A DNA stretch of 64,000 bases from positions 4,564,501-4,628,500 of the forward strand of contig NZ_CP015411.1 in assembly GCF_001750165.1 (NCBI RefSeq), written 5' to 3'. Shown one piece after another: positions 1-9,500 of the stretch; the stretch's first letter is position 1; each line of letters opens with the position of its first letter. Made by a program: the position numbers and the translations under genes. This DNA comes from Pseudoalteromonas luteoviolacea (GTDB lineage Bacteria > Pseudomonadota > Gammaproteobacteria > Enterobacterales > Alteromonadaceae). A model generated the notes under the pieces. It did not search any database. It saw nothing but the letters and a program-made list of their open reading frames with translations, and was not told the DNA's origin.

Positions 1-122
1 AGCATTACTCACCCGTCCGCCGCTCGTCATCTTCTAGCAAGCTAGAAATGTTACCGCTCGACTTGCATGTGTTAGGCCTGCCGCCAGCGTTCAATCTGAG
101 CCATGATCAAACTCTTCAATTA
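1..122 (-). rRNA. rrs: 16S ribosomal RNA, 5' end (partial)
   Basis: The reverse complement carries the conserved 5' end of bacterial 16S rRNA: TTGAAGAGTTTGATCATGGC, then CTGGCGGCAGGCCTAACACA and the GGCGGACGGGTGAGTAATGC segment at the window edge. Only about the first 120 nt are present and the gene runs off the left end. It is transcribed leftward, away from tuf, with its own promoter and antitermination leader just upstream. The variable stem between the conserved blocks fits Pseudoalteromonas, but that is from memory. Confidence 0.97.
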
Positions 123-304
123 AAAGTTTTTTGGTACCAAGTACCTGACTCAATGAATACTGATTGATAATTTCTTATAAAAGAAATAAATCGAATTGAC
201 TGTTATAGTCACTCAGTAAAATTGAGATTCTAATTCTTTTGCTCCTGAATCAAGAGCTGTTAGAACTCAATCTGTACGAGTGCCCACACAGATGATTGCT
301 TCAT

Positions 305-343
305 ATTTTTAAAGAACAGTGTAACTAACCCTTGGTTAGTTAC
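305..343 (-). promoter_or_regulatory. rRNA leader boxB-boxA antitermination site
   Basis: In the transcribed direction a perfect hairpin comes first (321-343, 10 bp stem, 3 nt loop), followed at 305-318 by TGTTCTTTAAAAAT. This is the boxB-boxA order of E. coli rrn leaders, where boxA recruits NusB/S10 antitermination factors; E. coli boxA is close to TGCTCTTTAACA. A second small hairpin (344-358, CGCAG/CTGCG) lies just upstream. Assignment rests on sequence and position. Confidence 0.8.
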
Positions 344-495
344 CGCAGCGTTGCTGCGAAGTGGAGCGCCATATTAACCGCTTCACTTTTAAAGTCAACT
401 AGAAAATTTAATTTTTTAATTAATCTTTCAATTTAACTTTAACCTTTACTTTGGTTTGCGTTTTCTCTCGCATCCCGCCGTGTCAGTGGGTGCGC

Positions 496-523
496 ATTAT
501 AGGGAGATCTAAATTTGGATCAA
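496..523 (-). promoter_or_regulatory. rRNA operon promoter
   Basis: On the minus strand TTGATC (518-523) and TATAAT (496-501) are separated by 16 bp. They are followed by GCGCACCCACTGACACGG, which strongly resembles the start region of E. coli rrn promoters, including the C-rich discriminator linked to growth-rate control. A- and T-rich DNA (524-640) upstream could serve as an UP element. The promoter lies about 370 bp upstream of the 16S 5' end, leaving room for the antitermination leader. Confidence 0.85.
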
Positions 524-732
524 GTGTTTTTTATTAAAAACTTATAAAAACACGCACTTCGAACAATAAACAGACAAAACCACCCTTTTTTGTATATTTA
601 ACATACTATAATTAAGAAAAGATCATATAGAGAATTTATCTGAGATCAAATTAGATCCTCAATTAATACTTTATTTAGAGATAGTTTACTTATTATGTAA
701 TTAATGACCTTTATATGTTTGTTATATGTTTG

Positions 733-1721
733 CAGGATGACATTACTCTCACTCACATCACTTAGTAAAATTGTTAACGACAGCGTGCGAAGCGAGTATA
801 GTGCGAAAGGTTTATGACACAGCGAGAAGCGCTGACATTCTTTTCGCGCAAGAGAGGTGTAAAAGGCTAGCGAAAGTGTGCGAAGTGAAGCCGCACTTTT
901 TACGCAAGGTGAAATGAGCCGTTTTAACCGAACAAAATCAATACACCTCCATAAACGCAGCAACTGAGATAAAACAAGCAAGCCATAGATCCTGAAACGA
1001 GTTCAGGATGACGTCGTGTAAAAGGCTAGCGATAGTGAACGAAGTGAATCCGCTCTTTTTACGCAAGGCGAAACAAGCCATTTTAACTGAAAATAACCAA
1101 TACTCCTTTATAAACGAAATAACTGAGATAAAACAAGCAAGCCATAGATCCTGAAACGAGTTCAGGATGACGTCGTGTAAAATGTAACGACAACGAGCGA
1201 AGCAAGTACGTTCAATTTGCGCAAGGCGAAACAAGCCATTTTAACTGAAAATAACCAATACTCCTTTATAAACGAAATAACTGAGATAAAACAAGCAAGC
1301 CATAGATCCTGAAACGAGTTCAGGATGACGTCGTGTAAAATGTAACGACAACGAGCGAAGCAAGTACGTTCAATTTGCGCAAGGTGAAGTGAGCCGTTTT
1401 AACCGAAGATAAACAATACACCTCTATAAACGAAACAACTGAGATAAAACAAGCAAGGCATGGATCCTGAAACGAGTTCAGGATGACGTCGTGTTAAAGG
1501 CTAGCGATAGTGAACGAAGTGAATCCGCTCTTTTTACGCAAGGTGAAACAAGCCATTTTAACTGAAAATAACCAATACTCCTTTATAAACGAAATAACTG
1601 AGATAAAACAAGCAAGCCATGGATCCTGAAACGAGTTCAGGATGACGTCGTGTAAAATGTAACGACAACGAGCGAAGCAAGTACGTTCAATTTGCGCAAG
1701 GTGAAGTGAGCCGTTTTAACC
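733..1721. repeat. Tandem repeat array, ~158 bp unit, five copies plus a degenerate leader copy
   Basis: Five copies of a ~158 bp unit are visible, each marked by the inverted repeat TCCTGAAACGAGTTCAGGA followed by TGACGTCGTGT. The marker GATCCTGAA starts at 988, 1147, 1305, 1463 and 1622, so spacing is 159, 158, 158 and 159 bp. A degenerate, partly duplicated copy precedes them from about 733. Each unit also contains AACTGAGATAAAACAAGCAAG and a variable block of about 45 bp in two versions. Open frames across the array are repeat artefacts (they give translations such as HDVILNSFQDL). The palindrome looks like a REP/intergenic element amplified as part of a larger unit. It fills most of the tuf to rRNA gap. 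The rest of that gap, about 524-732, is AT-rich with no gene seen. Confidence 0.93.
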
Positions 1722-1753
1722 AGATCTAAGACTGTAGAATATTCTAAAAAACA

Positions 1754-1783
1754 TAAAAAAAGCCGCTTATTGAGCGGCTTTTT
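1754..1783 (-). terminator. Intrinsic terminator after tuf
   Basis: A GC-rich stem (AGCCGCT/AGCGGCT, 1761-1767 and 1773-1779) is flanked by an A run on the left, giving a U run in the leftward tuf transcript. It lies about 36 bp past the tuf stop codon. A short T run on the other side makes it possibly bidirectional, which would also shield tuf from the repeat region. Confidence 0.9.
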
Positions 1784-1818
1784 AATATTCGTATATCGAA
1801 TTAGTTAACGTGTAACTA

Positions 1819-3003
1819 TTACTCGATGATTGATGCTACAACACCAGCACCAACTGTACGGCCACCTTCACGGATAGCGAAACGTAGACCTTCGTCCATC
1901 GCGATTGGGCAGATTAGCTCTACAGTCATCTTGATGTTGTCACCAGGCATTACCATTTCTACACCATCTGGTAGCTGGATGTCACCAGTTACGTCAGTTG
2001 TACGGAAGTAGAACTGTGGACGGTAACCTTTGAAGAAAGGAGTATGACGACCACCTTCATCTTTAGAAAGTACGTATACTTCTGAAGTGAACTTCGTGTG
2101 CGGCTGGATTGAACCAGGAGCTGATAGTACTTGACCACGCTCAACTTCATCACGCTTAGTACCACGTAGAAGTGCACCGATGTTCTCACCAGCACGACCT
2201 TCGTCTAGAAGCTTACGGAACATTTCAACACCCGTACAAGTTGTCTTCGTAGTTTCTTTAACACCTACGATTTCAACTTCGTCGTTCACGTTGATGATAC
2301 CAGCTTCAACACGGCCAGTTACAACAGTACCACGACCCTGGATTGAGAATACGTCTTCGATAGGCATGATGAATGGCTTATCGATGTCACGCTCTGGCTC
2401 TGGGATGTAAGAATCTAGTGCTTCTGCAAGCTCAACGATCTTGTCTTCCCACTCTTTCTCACCTTCTAGTGCTTTAAGCGCTGAACCTTGGATTAGTGGT
2501 AGGTCATCACCTGGGAAATCGTACTCAGAAAGAAGTTCACGAACTTCCATCTCTACTAGTTCGATTAGCTCTTCGTCATCAACCATGTCACATTTGTTCA
2601 TGAATACGATGATGTAAGGTACACCAACCTGACGTGAAAGTAGGATGTGCTCACGAGTCTGAGGCATAGGACCATCAGTTGCAGCAACTACTAGGATCGC
2701 GCCGTCCATCTGAGCAGCACCAGTGATCATGTTTTTAACATAGTCAGCGTGTCCAGGACAGTCAACGTGTGCGTAGTGACGAGTTGGAGTATCGTACTCT
2801 ACGTGTGAAGTTGCGATTGTGATACCACGCTCACGCTCTTCTGGAGCGTTATCGATTTGAGCGAAGTCACGTGCTTCACCACCGTATACTTTTGCAAGTA
2901 CGTTAGTGATTGCTGCTGTTAGAGTTGTTTTACCGTGGTCAACGTGGCCGATTGTACCAACGTTAACGTGCGGTTTTACGCGTTCAAACTTTTCTTTTGC
3001 CAT
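1819..3003 (-). CDS. tuf: Elongation factor Tu
   Basis: This is the GTPase that delivers aminoacyl-tRNA to the ribosomal A site. At 394 residues it equals E. coli EF-Tu. The N-terminal G domain shows GHVDHGKT (P loop), the switch region RERGITI, DCPGHADY (G3) and NKCD (G4), followed by the two beta-barrel domains. It is the last gene of the rpsL-rpsG-fusA-tuf unit, 57 bp after fusA, with AGGAA before the ATG and a strong terminator behind it. Many gammaproteobacteria have two nearly identical tuf copies; only one is in this window. Identification is certain; whether it corresponds to tufA or tufB cannot be told. Confidence 0.99.
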   Translation of the reverse strand: MAKEKFERVKPHVNVGTIGHVDHGKTTLTAAITNVLAKVYGGEARDFAQIDNAPEERERGITIATSHVEYDTPTRHYAHVDCPGHADYVKNMITGAAQMDGAILVVAATDGPMPQTREHILLSRQVGVPYIIVFMNKCDMVDDEELIELVEMEVRELLSEYDFPGDDLPLIQGSALKALEGEKEWEDKIVELAEALDSYIPEPERDIDKPFIMPIEDVFSIQGRGTVVTGRVEAGIINVNDEVEIVGVKETTKTTCTGVEMFRKLLDEGRAGENIGALLRGTKRDEVERGQVLSAPGSIQPHTKFTSEVYVLSKDEGGRHTPFFKGYRPQFYFRTTDVTGDIQLPDGVEMVMPGDNIKMTVELICPIAMDEGLRFAIREGGRTVGAGVVASIIE

Positions 3004-3060
3004 TTTAAAATTTCCTATAAAGAAATTAAAGTCCAGCCCTAAGACCGGACCGAACTAAAA

Positions 3061-5175
3061 TTACTTAACAGCGCGAGCTGCAATTATTGCGTCGGCAACG
3101 TTTTTCGCCGCTTCTGCGTACTTGGAAAATTCCATTGAGTACGAAGCACGACCTTGCGTTGCAGAACGTAAATCAGTTGCATAACCGAACATTTCAGACA
3201 GTGGTACTTGTGCATTGACAAGCTTAAGACCACCAAAAGCATCTTCCATGCCTTCGATCATGCCGCGACGACGGTTTAAGTCGCCTACTACGTCACCCAT
3301 GTTTTCTTCAGGGGTAGTGACTTCAACTTTCATAACAGGTTCTAAAAGCACTGGTTGCGCTTCTAAAGCACCATTTCTGAAGCCAATTGAACCGGCGATC
3401 TTAAAGGCCATTTCATTTGAGTCAACGTCGTGGAAAGAACCGTCAAATAACGTCGCTTTCACACCTAACAGAGGATAGCCCGCAAGCACACCTTGTTTCA
3501 TTTGCTCTTGAATACCTTTATCAACCGCTGGGATATATTCCTTAGGGACCGTACCACCTACAATTTCATTAACGAATTCGTAAGTTGGTGCGTCTTCATC
3601 AGAAAAGTCCATTGGTTCCAATTTCAGCCATACGTGACCATATTGACCACGACCACCAGATTGACGTACGAACTTACCTTCAGCTTCTACAGAACCACGG
3701 ATGGTTTCTCTGTATGCCACTTGTGGCTTACCAACGTTACATACAACGTTGAATTCACGTTTCATACGGTCAACAATGATATCTAGGTGAAGTTCACCCA
3801 TACCAGAGATGATCGTTTGACCTGACTCTTCGTCAGTTTCAACACGGAAAGACGGGTCTTCTGCTGCTAGTTTACCTAGCGCAATGCCCATTTTTTCCTG
3901 ATCAGCGACTGTTTTCGGCTCTACCGCTACTGAGATCACTGGCTCTGGAAATTCCATACGCTCTAATGTGATCACTGAATCTTGAGAACAAAGCGTGTCA
4001 CCAGTGGTAACGTCTTTAAGTCCAATCGCAGCAGCAATATCACCGGCGCGAACTTCTTTAATTTCTTCGCGCGAATTTGAGTGCATCTGAACAATACGAC
4101 CAAAACGCTCTTTCTTGCCCTTAACAGGGTTATAGACAGAGTCACCTTGACCAACTGTACCAGAATAAACTCGGAAGAAAGTCAATGTACCAACAAACGG
4201 GTCTGTCGCAATCTTGAACGCCAACGCCGCAAACGGCGCGTCGTCACTTGCTGGACGAGTAGCTTCAGAGTCGTCCTCAAGGATACCCTGAATCTCTTTA
4301 ACCTCTGTTGGTGAAGGCATGAATTCAATCACAGCATCAAGCACAGCTTGAACGCCTTTGTTTTTGAATGCACTACCACATGACATTGGCACAATTTCGT
4401 TGCTCAATGTTAGTTGACGAATCGCAGATTTAATCTCTTCTTCGCTCAACTCACCTTCTTCTAAATATTTGTCCATTAGTTCTTCAGTCGCTTCAGCTGC
4501 ACTTTCAACTAAGTGAGAGTGCCACTCTTCAGCTAAATCCTGAAGTTCTGCCGGGATCTCTTCATAAGTGAAAGTCATGCCCTGGTCACTTTCGTTCCAG
4601 TTAATGGCTTTCATTTTAATGAGATCAATAACACCTTTAAATTCATCTTCAGCACCAATAGGTAACTGAATAGGCACAGGTGTCGCACCAAGGCGGTCTT
4701 TCACCTGATCCACAACTGCCAAGAAATCTGCACCAGTACGGTCCATCTTGTTAACGAAGATCATACGAGGAACTTCGTATTTATTGGCTTGACGCCAAAC
4801 AGTTTCTGTTTGTGGTTGTACGCCTGATGAAGCACAAAGAACAACAACTGCACCATCAAGTACACGCAAAGAGCGTTCTACTTCGATAGTAAAGTCTACG
4901 TGTCCTGGAGTATCAATGATATTGATGCGATGCTCAGGGAACTGAGCATCCATACCTTTCCAGAAACACGTTGTCGCAGCAGAAGTGATGGTAATACCAC
5001 GCTCCTGCTCCTGCTCCATCCAGTCCATAGTTGCAGCACCATCATGCACCTCACCAATTTTGTGAGATAAGCCCGTGTAATAAAGTACACGTTCTGTTGT
5101 GGTGGTTTTACCTGCATCTACGTGAGCACAGATACCGATGTTACGGTAGCGCTCAATTGGAGTAGTACGTGCCAT
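3061..5175 (-). CDS. fusA: Elongation factor G
   Basis: EF-G is the translocase GTPase that moves tRNA and mRNA after peptide bond formation and works with RRF in ribosome recycling. The 704-residue product has the complete domain set: G domain with AHVDAGKTT, DTPGHVDF and NKMDR, then domains II to V (GRGQYGHVWL and the C-terminal RRRG/GYATDLRS region are visible). AAGAGGAT precedes the ATG. It lies 27 bp downstream of rpsG, so it is part of the str operon. It is of normal length for canonical EF-G and no inserted or missing segment is seen. Confidence 0.99.
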   Translation of the reverse strand: MARTTPIERYRNIGICAHVDAGKTTTTERVLYYTGLSHKIGEVHDGAATMDWMEQEQERGITITSAATTCFWKGMDAQFPEHRINIIDTPGHVDFTIEVERSLRVLDGAVVVLCASSGVQPQTETVWRQANKYEVPRMIFVNKMDRTGADFLAVVDQVKDRLGATPVPIQLPIGAEDEFKGVIDLIKMKAINWNESDQGMTFTYEEIPAELQDLAEEWHSHLVESAAEATEELMDKYLEEGELSEEEIKSAIRQLTLSNEIVPMSCGSAFKNKGVQAVLDAVIEFMPSPTEVKEIQGILEDDSEATRPASDDAPFAALAFKIATDPFVGTLTFFRVYSGTVGQGDSVYNPVKGKKERFGRIVQMHSNSREEIKEVRAGDIAAAIGLKDVTTGDTLCSQDSVITLERMEFPEPVISVAVEPKTVADQEKMGIALGKLAAEDPSFRVETDEESGQTIISGMGELHLDIIVDRMKREFNVVCNVGKPQVAYRETIRGSVEAEGKFVRQSGGRGQYGHVWLKLEPMDFSDEDAPTYEFVNEIVGGTVPKEYIPAVDKGIQEQMKQGVLAGYPLLGVKATLFDGSFHDVDSNEMAFKIAGSIGFRNGALEAQPVLLEPVMKVEVTTPEENMGDVVGDLNRRRGMIEGMEDAFGGLKLVNAQVPLSEMFGYATDLRSATQGRASYSMEFSKYAEAAKNVADAIIAARAVK

Positions 5176-5202
5176 AATATCCTCTTAAAGGTCTTGGGCA
5201 GA

Positions 5203-5673
5203 TTACCAACGGTAGTGAGCGAATGCTTTGTTCGCTTCAGCCATACGGTGAACGTCTTCACGTTTCTTAACCGCAGTGCCTTTGTTTTCCGCAGCGTCAA
5301 GGATCTCTTGTGCAAGACGAAGACCCATTGATTTCTCGCCACGCTTACGTGCAGAGTCTACTAACCAACGCATACCTAATGCGTTGCGACGAACTGGACG
5401 TACTTCAACTGGTACTTGGTATGTAGAACCACCAACACGACGAGACTTAACCTCAACCGCAGGGCGTACATTTTCAAGTGCAGATTCAAAGATTTCTAGG
5501 TGCGACTTGCCTGATTTTTCAGCAGCCACGTCTAGCGCACCGTATACGATTTTTTCAGCAGTAGATTTCTTGCCGTCTAACATTACTACGTTAACGAATT
5601 TAGCAAGAAGTTCTGATCCGAACTTCGGATCTGGAAGAATTTTACGTTGACCTATTACGCGTCTTCTAGGCAT
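5203..5673 (-). CDS. rpsG: 30S ribosomal protein S7
   Basis: S7 is a primary 16S rRNA binding protein that nucleates assembly of the 30S head and contacts the E-site tRNA. The product has 156 residues. The conserved N-terminus MPRRRVIGQRKILPDPKF, the central VEVRPVRRNALGMRW block and the C-terminal EANKAFAHYRW are all visible. It sits between rpsL (102 bp gap) and fusA (27 bp gap) in the str operon. In E. coli S7 represses translation of this operon by binding the rpsL-rpsG spacer. The 102 bp spacer here could do the same, but I did not identify a defined structure. Confidence 0.99.
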   Translation of the reverse strand: MPRRRVIGQRKILPDPKFGSELLAKFVNVVMLDGKKSTAEKIVYGALDVAAEKSGKSHLEIFESALENVRPAVEVKSRRVGGSTYQVPVEVRPVRRNALGMRWLVDSARKRGEKSMGLRLAQEILDAAENKGTAVKKREDVHRMAEANKAFAHYRW

Positions 5674-5775
5674 TTTATCTCTCCGATATCTTCAGGTTCG
5701 TTTTTTTCAACGAATACCCAAAACAAATTATTCAATATTAAAACTTAAGTGCTTGGCCTTACTAACGGAGAACCA

Positions 5776-6150
5776 TTAGCCCTTAGGACGTTTTGCACCG
5801 TACTTAGAACGACCTTGTTTACGATCGTTAACACCCGCACAGTCAAGCGCACCACGTACAGTGTGGAAACGCACACCTGATAAGTCTTTAACACGACCAC
5901 CACGGATAAGGATTACACTGTGCTCTTGAAGGTTGTGGCCTTCACCGCCAATGTAAGAAGTTACTTCGAAACCGTTCGTAAGACGAACACGCGCTACTTT
6001 ACGTAATGCAGAGTTTGGTTTCTTTGGTGTAGTTGTATATACACGAGTACATACACCACGCTTTTGAGGACAAGCTTTAAGAGCAGCAGAGTTGCTCTTT
6101 GTAACCTTGCTGCGACGTGGCTTACGTACTAGCTGGTTAATAGTTGCCAT
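5776..6150 (-). CDS. rpsL: 30S ribosomal protein S12 (Ser at the usual Pro91)
   Basis: S12 lies at the decoding centre and controls translational accuracy; it is the target for streptomycin resistance mutations. The 124-residue length is standard. The TTTPKKPNSALRK loop carries the sensitive-type Lys43 (Met counted as 1). The second loop reads GGRVKDLSGVRFHTVRG, so residue 91 is Ser (codon TCA) where E. coli and most bacteria have Pro. Changes at this Pro are known to give streptomycin resistance or dependence. Whether Ser91 is natural for the lineage or a selected mutation cannot be decided here. It is the first gene of the str operon, behind a near-consensus promoter. Confidence 0.99.
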   Translation of the reverse strand: MATINQLVRKPRRSKVTKSNSAALKACPQKRGVCTRVYTTTPKKPNSALRKVARVRLTNGFEVTSYIGGEGHNLQEHSVILIRGGRVKDLSGVRFHTVRGALDCAGVNDRKQGRSKYGAKRPKG

Positions 6151-6245
6151 TAAATAGCTCCTGATTAGTTAAAATTACTACTGAAAAAATAAAATCGACC
6201 CAAATTTTCCTTCCATTTTAATGGAACGAATAAATGGGTGGCCGA

Positions 6246-6274
6246 ATTTTAATGAGCAAAGATTAACCTGTCAA
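6246..6274 (-). promoter_or_regulatory. Promoter of the rpsL-rpsG-fusA-tuf operon
   Basis: On the minus strand a perfect TTGACA (6269-6274) and TAAAAT (6246-6251) are separated by exactly 17 bp, about 95 bp upstream of the rpsL start codon. This near-consensus sigma-70 promoter explains how the str genes are expressed behind the rpoC terminator. The spacing and position are seen directly; activity is inferred. Confidence 0.8.
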
Positions 6275-6524
6275 TAAAAATCCATTTTACAGCACTACTT
6301 TTCGTCGATTTTGTGGATTTTTACGCCCACTCACTGACAATGTGTCTAATCTCAAAAAACCGATAACATGAAATAGCACAACCACGATTCAACCGTGTCA
6401 GACCATTATCTCGTTAGCTATCCCTCAATCAGAAACAGTGCAAAACGCTAGATATTGACAGTTTTATAAGACATCAAGATGACACCTATATTCTTTGCTT
6501 CACACTTATTCGTGCGCAAGATCA
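6275..6524. other. Intergenic DNA between rpoC terminator and rpsL promoter
   Basis: This stretch of about 250 bp lies between the terminator after rpoC and the rpsL promoter. I see no gene, RNA structure or repeat in it. An open frame beginning at 6479 on the plus strand only runs through the terminator into the antisense of rpoC and is not supported. Confidence 0.5.
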
Positions 6525-6552
6525 AAAAGGCCGCCCTATTGGGCGGCCTTTT
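6525..6552 (-). terminator. Intrinsic terminator after rpoC
   Basis: A perfect 12 bp stem (6525-6536 and 6541-6552, core GGCCGCCC/GGGCGGCC) with a 4 nt loop is flanked by A and T runs on both sides. It lies 28 bp past the rpoC stop codon. It ends the beta operon and separates it from the str operon. Confidence 0.93.
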
Positions 6553-6579
6553 AAATATCGGCTATGTCGCCTTTAGAGC

Positions 6580-9500
6580 TTACTTATTGCCACCTAGTAG
6601 GTCAGCATTAAGTGCGTCTGTTAGCGCTTGTGACGCTTCTTCTGCACTTACTGTTTGCTCTTCAGCTGGTAGTTCGCTTTCTTTACGACGGTTGATACGC
6701 TCTTGGTGATACGCAAAACCTGTACCTGCTGGGATCAAACGACCAACGATTACGTTTTCTTTAAGACCACGTAGTTCGTCGCTCTTACCATTTACAGCTG
6801 CTTCAGTTAGGACACGTGTTGTTTCCTGGAACGATGCTGCTGAGATGAATGACTCAGTCGCTAGTGACGCTTTAGTAATACCCATTAGCTGAATTTCAAA
6901 CTTCGCTGGGATCTTACCTTGCTTCTCAAGTTCACGGTTAGCAATGTTTACGCGTGCAACTTCAGCTTGCTCGCCTGCTAGGAACTCAGTGTCACCACCG
7001 TCGATGATGATACACTTACGCAGCATCTGACGAACGATCGTCTCAATGTGCTTATCGTTAATCTTTACACCCTGTAGACGGTATACTTCCTGAACTTCGT
7101 TCGTGATGTAGTTTGATACATCAGTCACGCCACGTAGACGTAGGATGTCATGTGGAGACTCAGGACCATCGGCAATAACTTCACCTTTAGCAACCTGTTC
7201 ACCTTCGAACACGTTAAGCTGACGCCATTTCGGGATCATCTCTTCGTAAGCATCACCTTGCTCAGGCGTGATCACTAGACGCTTCTTACCTTTCGTCTCT
7301 TTACCGAAGCTCACAGTACCTGTGATCTCTGCAAGGATTGCAGGATCTTTTGGCTTACGCGCTTCGAATAAGTCAGCAACTCGAGGTAGACCACCGGTGA
7401 TATCACGAGTCTTCGAACCTTCTTGCGGGATACGTGCTAATACGTCACCCGGCTGAACAGTTGCGCCGTCTGTGATTTCAATCGTGGTGAATGAAGGTAG
7501 ACGAATCTCTTGTAGGCCACGCTCTTCGTTTTCAATGATTAACTTAGGCTCTTTTGCATTCACCTTAGCTAAGTCTTTAACAACAACACGCGTTAGACCA
7601 GTAAGCTCATCAGTCTGTGCTTCTGTGTTTGAGTCATCGATATCGCTGAACGATACTTTTGACTGGTGCTCGATAACGATTGGGTGACTATGCGGGTCCC
7701 ACGTAGCAACAATATCATTACCTTTAACTTCAGCGCCATCTTGTATAGAAAGAACCGCACCGTAAGGTACTTTATAACGCTCTTTCTCACGACCTTGCTC
7801 ATCGATAACTGTGATTTCAGTCGAACGTGAAGTTACAACGATCTTGCCATCAGTATTCAATACATATTTTGCATTGTGTAACTTCATGCTACCGTTGTTT
7901 TTAACTTGTACGCTGTTTTCAGCAGATGCTCTTGATGCCGCACCACCAATGTGGAACGTACGCATCGTAAGCTGTGTACCTGGCTCACCGATTGACTGAG
8001 CAGCGATTACACCGACTGCCTCACCTGGGTTGATGATGTGGCCACGTGCAAGGTCACGACCGTAACAGAATGCACAAACACCAAAGTCATTTTCACAAGT
8101 GATTACAGAGCGTACTTTAACTTCATCTACTGAGTGCTCTTCTAAAAGGTCACACAGTTTTTCATCAAGCATTACGTTACGCTCAACAAGTACGATGTCA
8201 GTACCTGGCTTACATACGTCTTCAGCAACAACACGACCTAGAACACGCTCGCGAAGTGGTTCTACAACGTCACCACCTTCGATTAGCGGCTTCATTACTA
8301 GACCTTCTAACGTACCACAATCTGATTCGTTGATAACCAAATCTTGTGCAACATCTACTAGACGACGAGTTAGGTAACCCGAGTTCGCTGTCTTAAGTGC
8401 GGTATCGGCAAGACCTTTACGTGCACCGTGCGTCGAGATGAAGTACTGAAGTACGTTTAGACCTTCACGGAAGTTAGCTGTGATTGGCGTCTCGATGATT
8501 GAACCATCTGGACGTGCCATTAGACCACGCATACCTGCTAGCTGACGTATCTGAGCTGCACTACCACGTGCGCCCGAGTCTGCCATCATGAATACTGAGT
8601 TGAAAGAGTCTTGTTGCTCTTCTTCACCCTGTGCATTCACTACCGTGTCTTTCGATAAGTTCGCCATCATTTCACGTGAAAGGTTTTCGTTAACACGTGA
8701 CCAGATATCGATAACTTTGTTGTATTTCTCACCAGCAGTTACAAGACCAGACTGGAACTGTTGGTTGATTTCAGCAACCTCAGCTTCAGCGCGCTCGATG
8801 ATTTCAGTCTTCGTAGGTGGAATTACCATATCGTTAATACCGATAGATACACCTGACTTCATCGCATAGTGGAAACCTGTGTACATCACTTGGTCAGCAA
8901 ACACAACGGTGTCTTTCAGACCTAGGCGACGGTAACACTCATTAAGAAGACCAGAGATCTGCTTCTTACCAAGTGCTCTGTTGATAAGCTCAAACGGTAG
9001 ACCTTTTGGCATGATCAATGAGAGGATCGCACGACCTACTGTTGTATCAACAACATGAGTTTTTTCCGAACGCTCGCCAGTCTCTTCGTCAACGATAGTC
9101 TCTGTTAGACGAACTTTAACGCGTGCGTGAAGCTCTGCGCTACCTGTACGGTATGCTTTTTCAGCTTCTTTCGGGTCTTTAAACGCAATACCTTCGCCTT
9201 TCGCATTGATGCGATCACGCGTCATGTAGTAAAGACCTAATACAACGTCCTGTGAAGGTACGATGATAGGCTCACCACTTGCAGGTGAAAGGATGTTGTT
9301 TGTAGACATCATTAGTGCACGTGCTTCAAGCTGTGCTTCTAACGTCAACGGTACGTGTACCGCCATTTGGTCACCATCGAAGTCAGCGTTATACGCCGCA
9401 CACACCAATGGGTGTAGGTGGATTGCTTTACCTTCGATTAGTACCGGTTCAAATGCTTGGATACCAAGTCTGTGAAGTGTAGGAGCACGGTTCAATAGAA

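Noticed and set aside
646..1234. Two open frames on the minus strand across the repeat array (111 and 98 residues).
   Set aside because: They read through repeat units, contain the duplicated translation HDVILNSFQDLWLACFISV, and have no ribosome binding site or protein-like composition.
733..1721. CRISPR array.
   Set aside because: The units are ~158 bp and nearly identical along their length, with no short repeat alternating with unique spacers and no cas genes nearby.
5122..5650. Open frames opposite rpsG and the fusA start.
   Set aside because: Antisense of S7 and EF-G coding sequence; no independent evidence.
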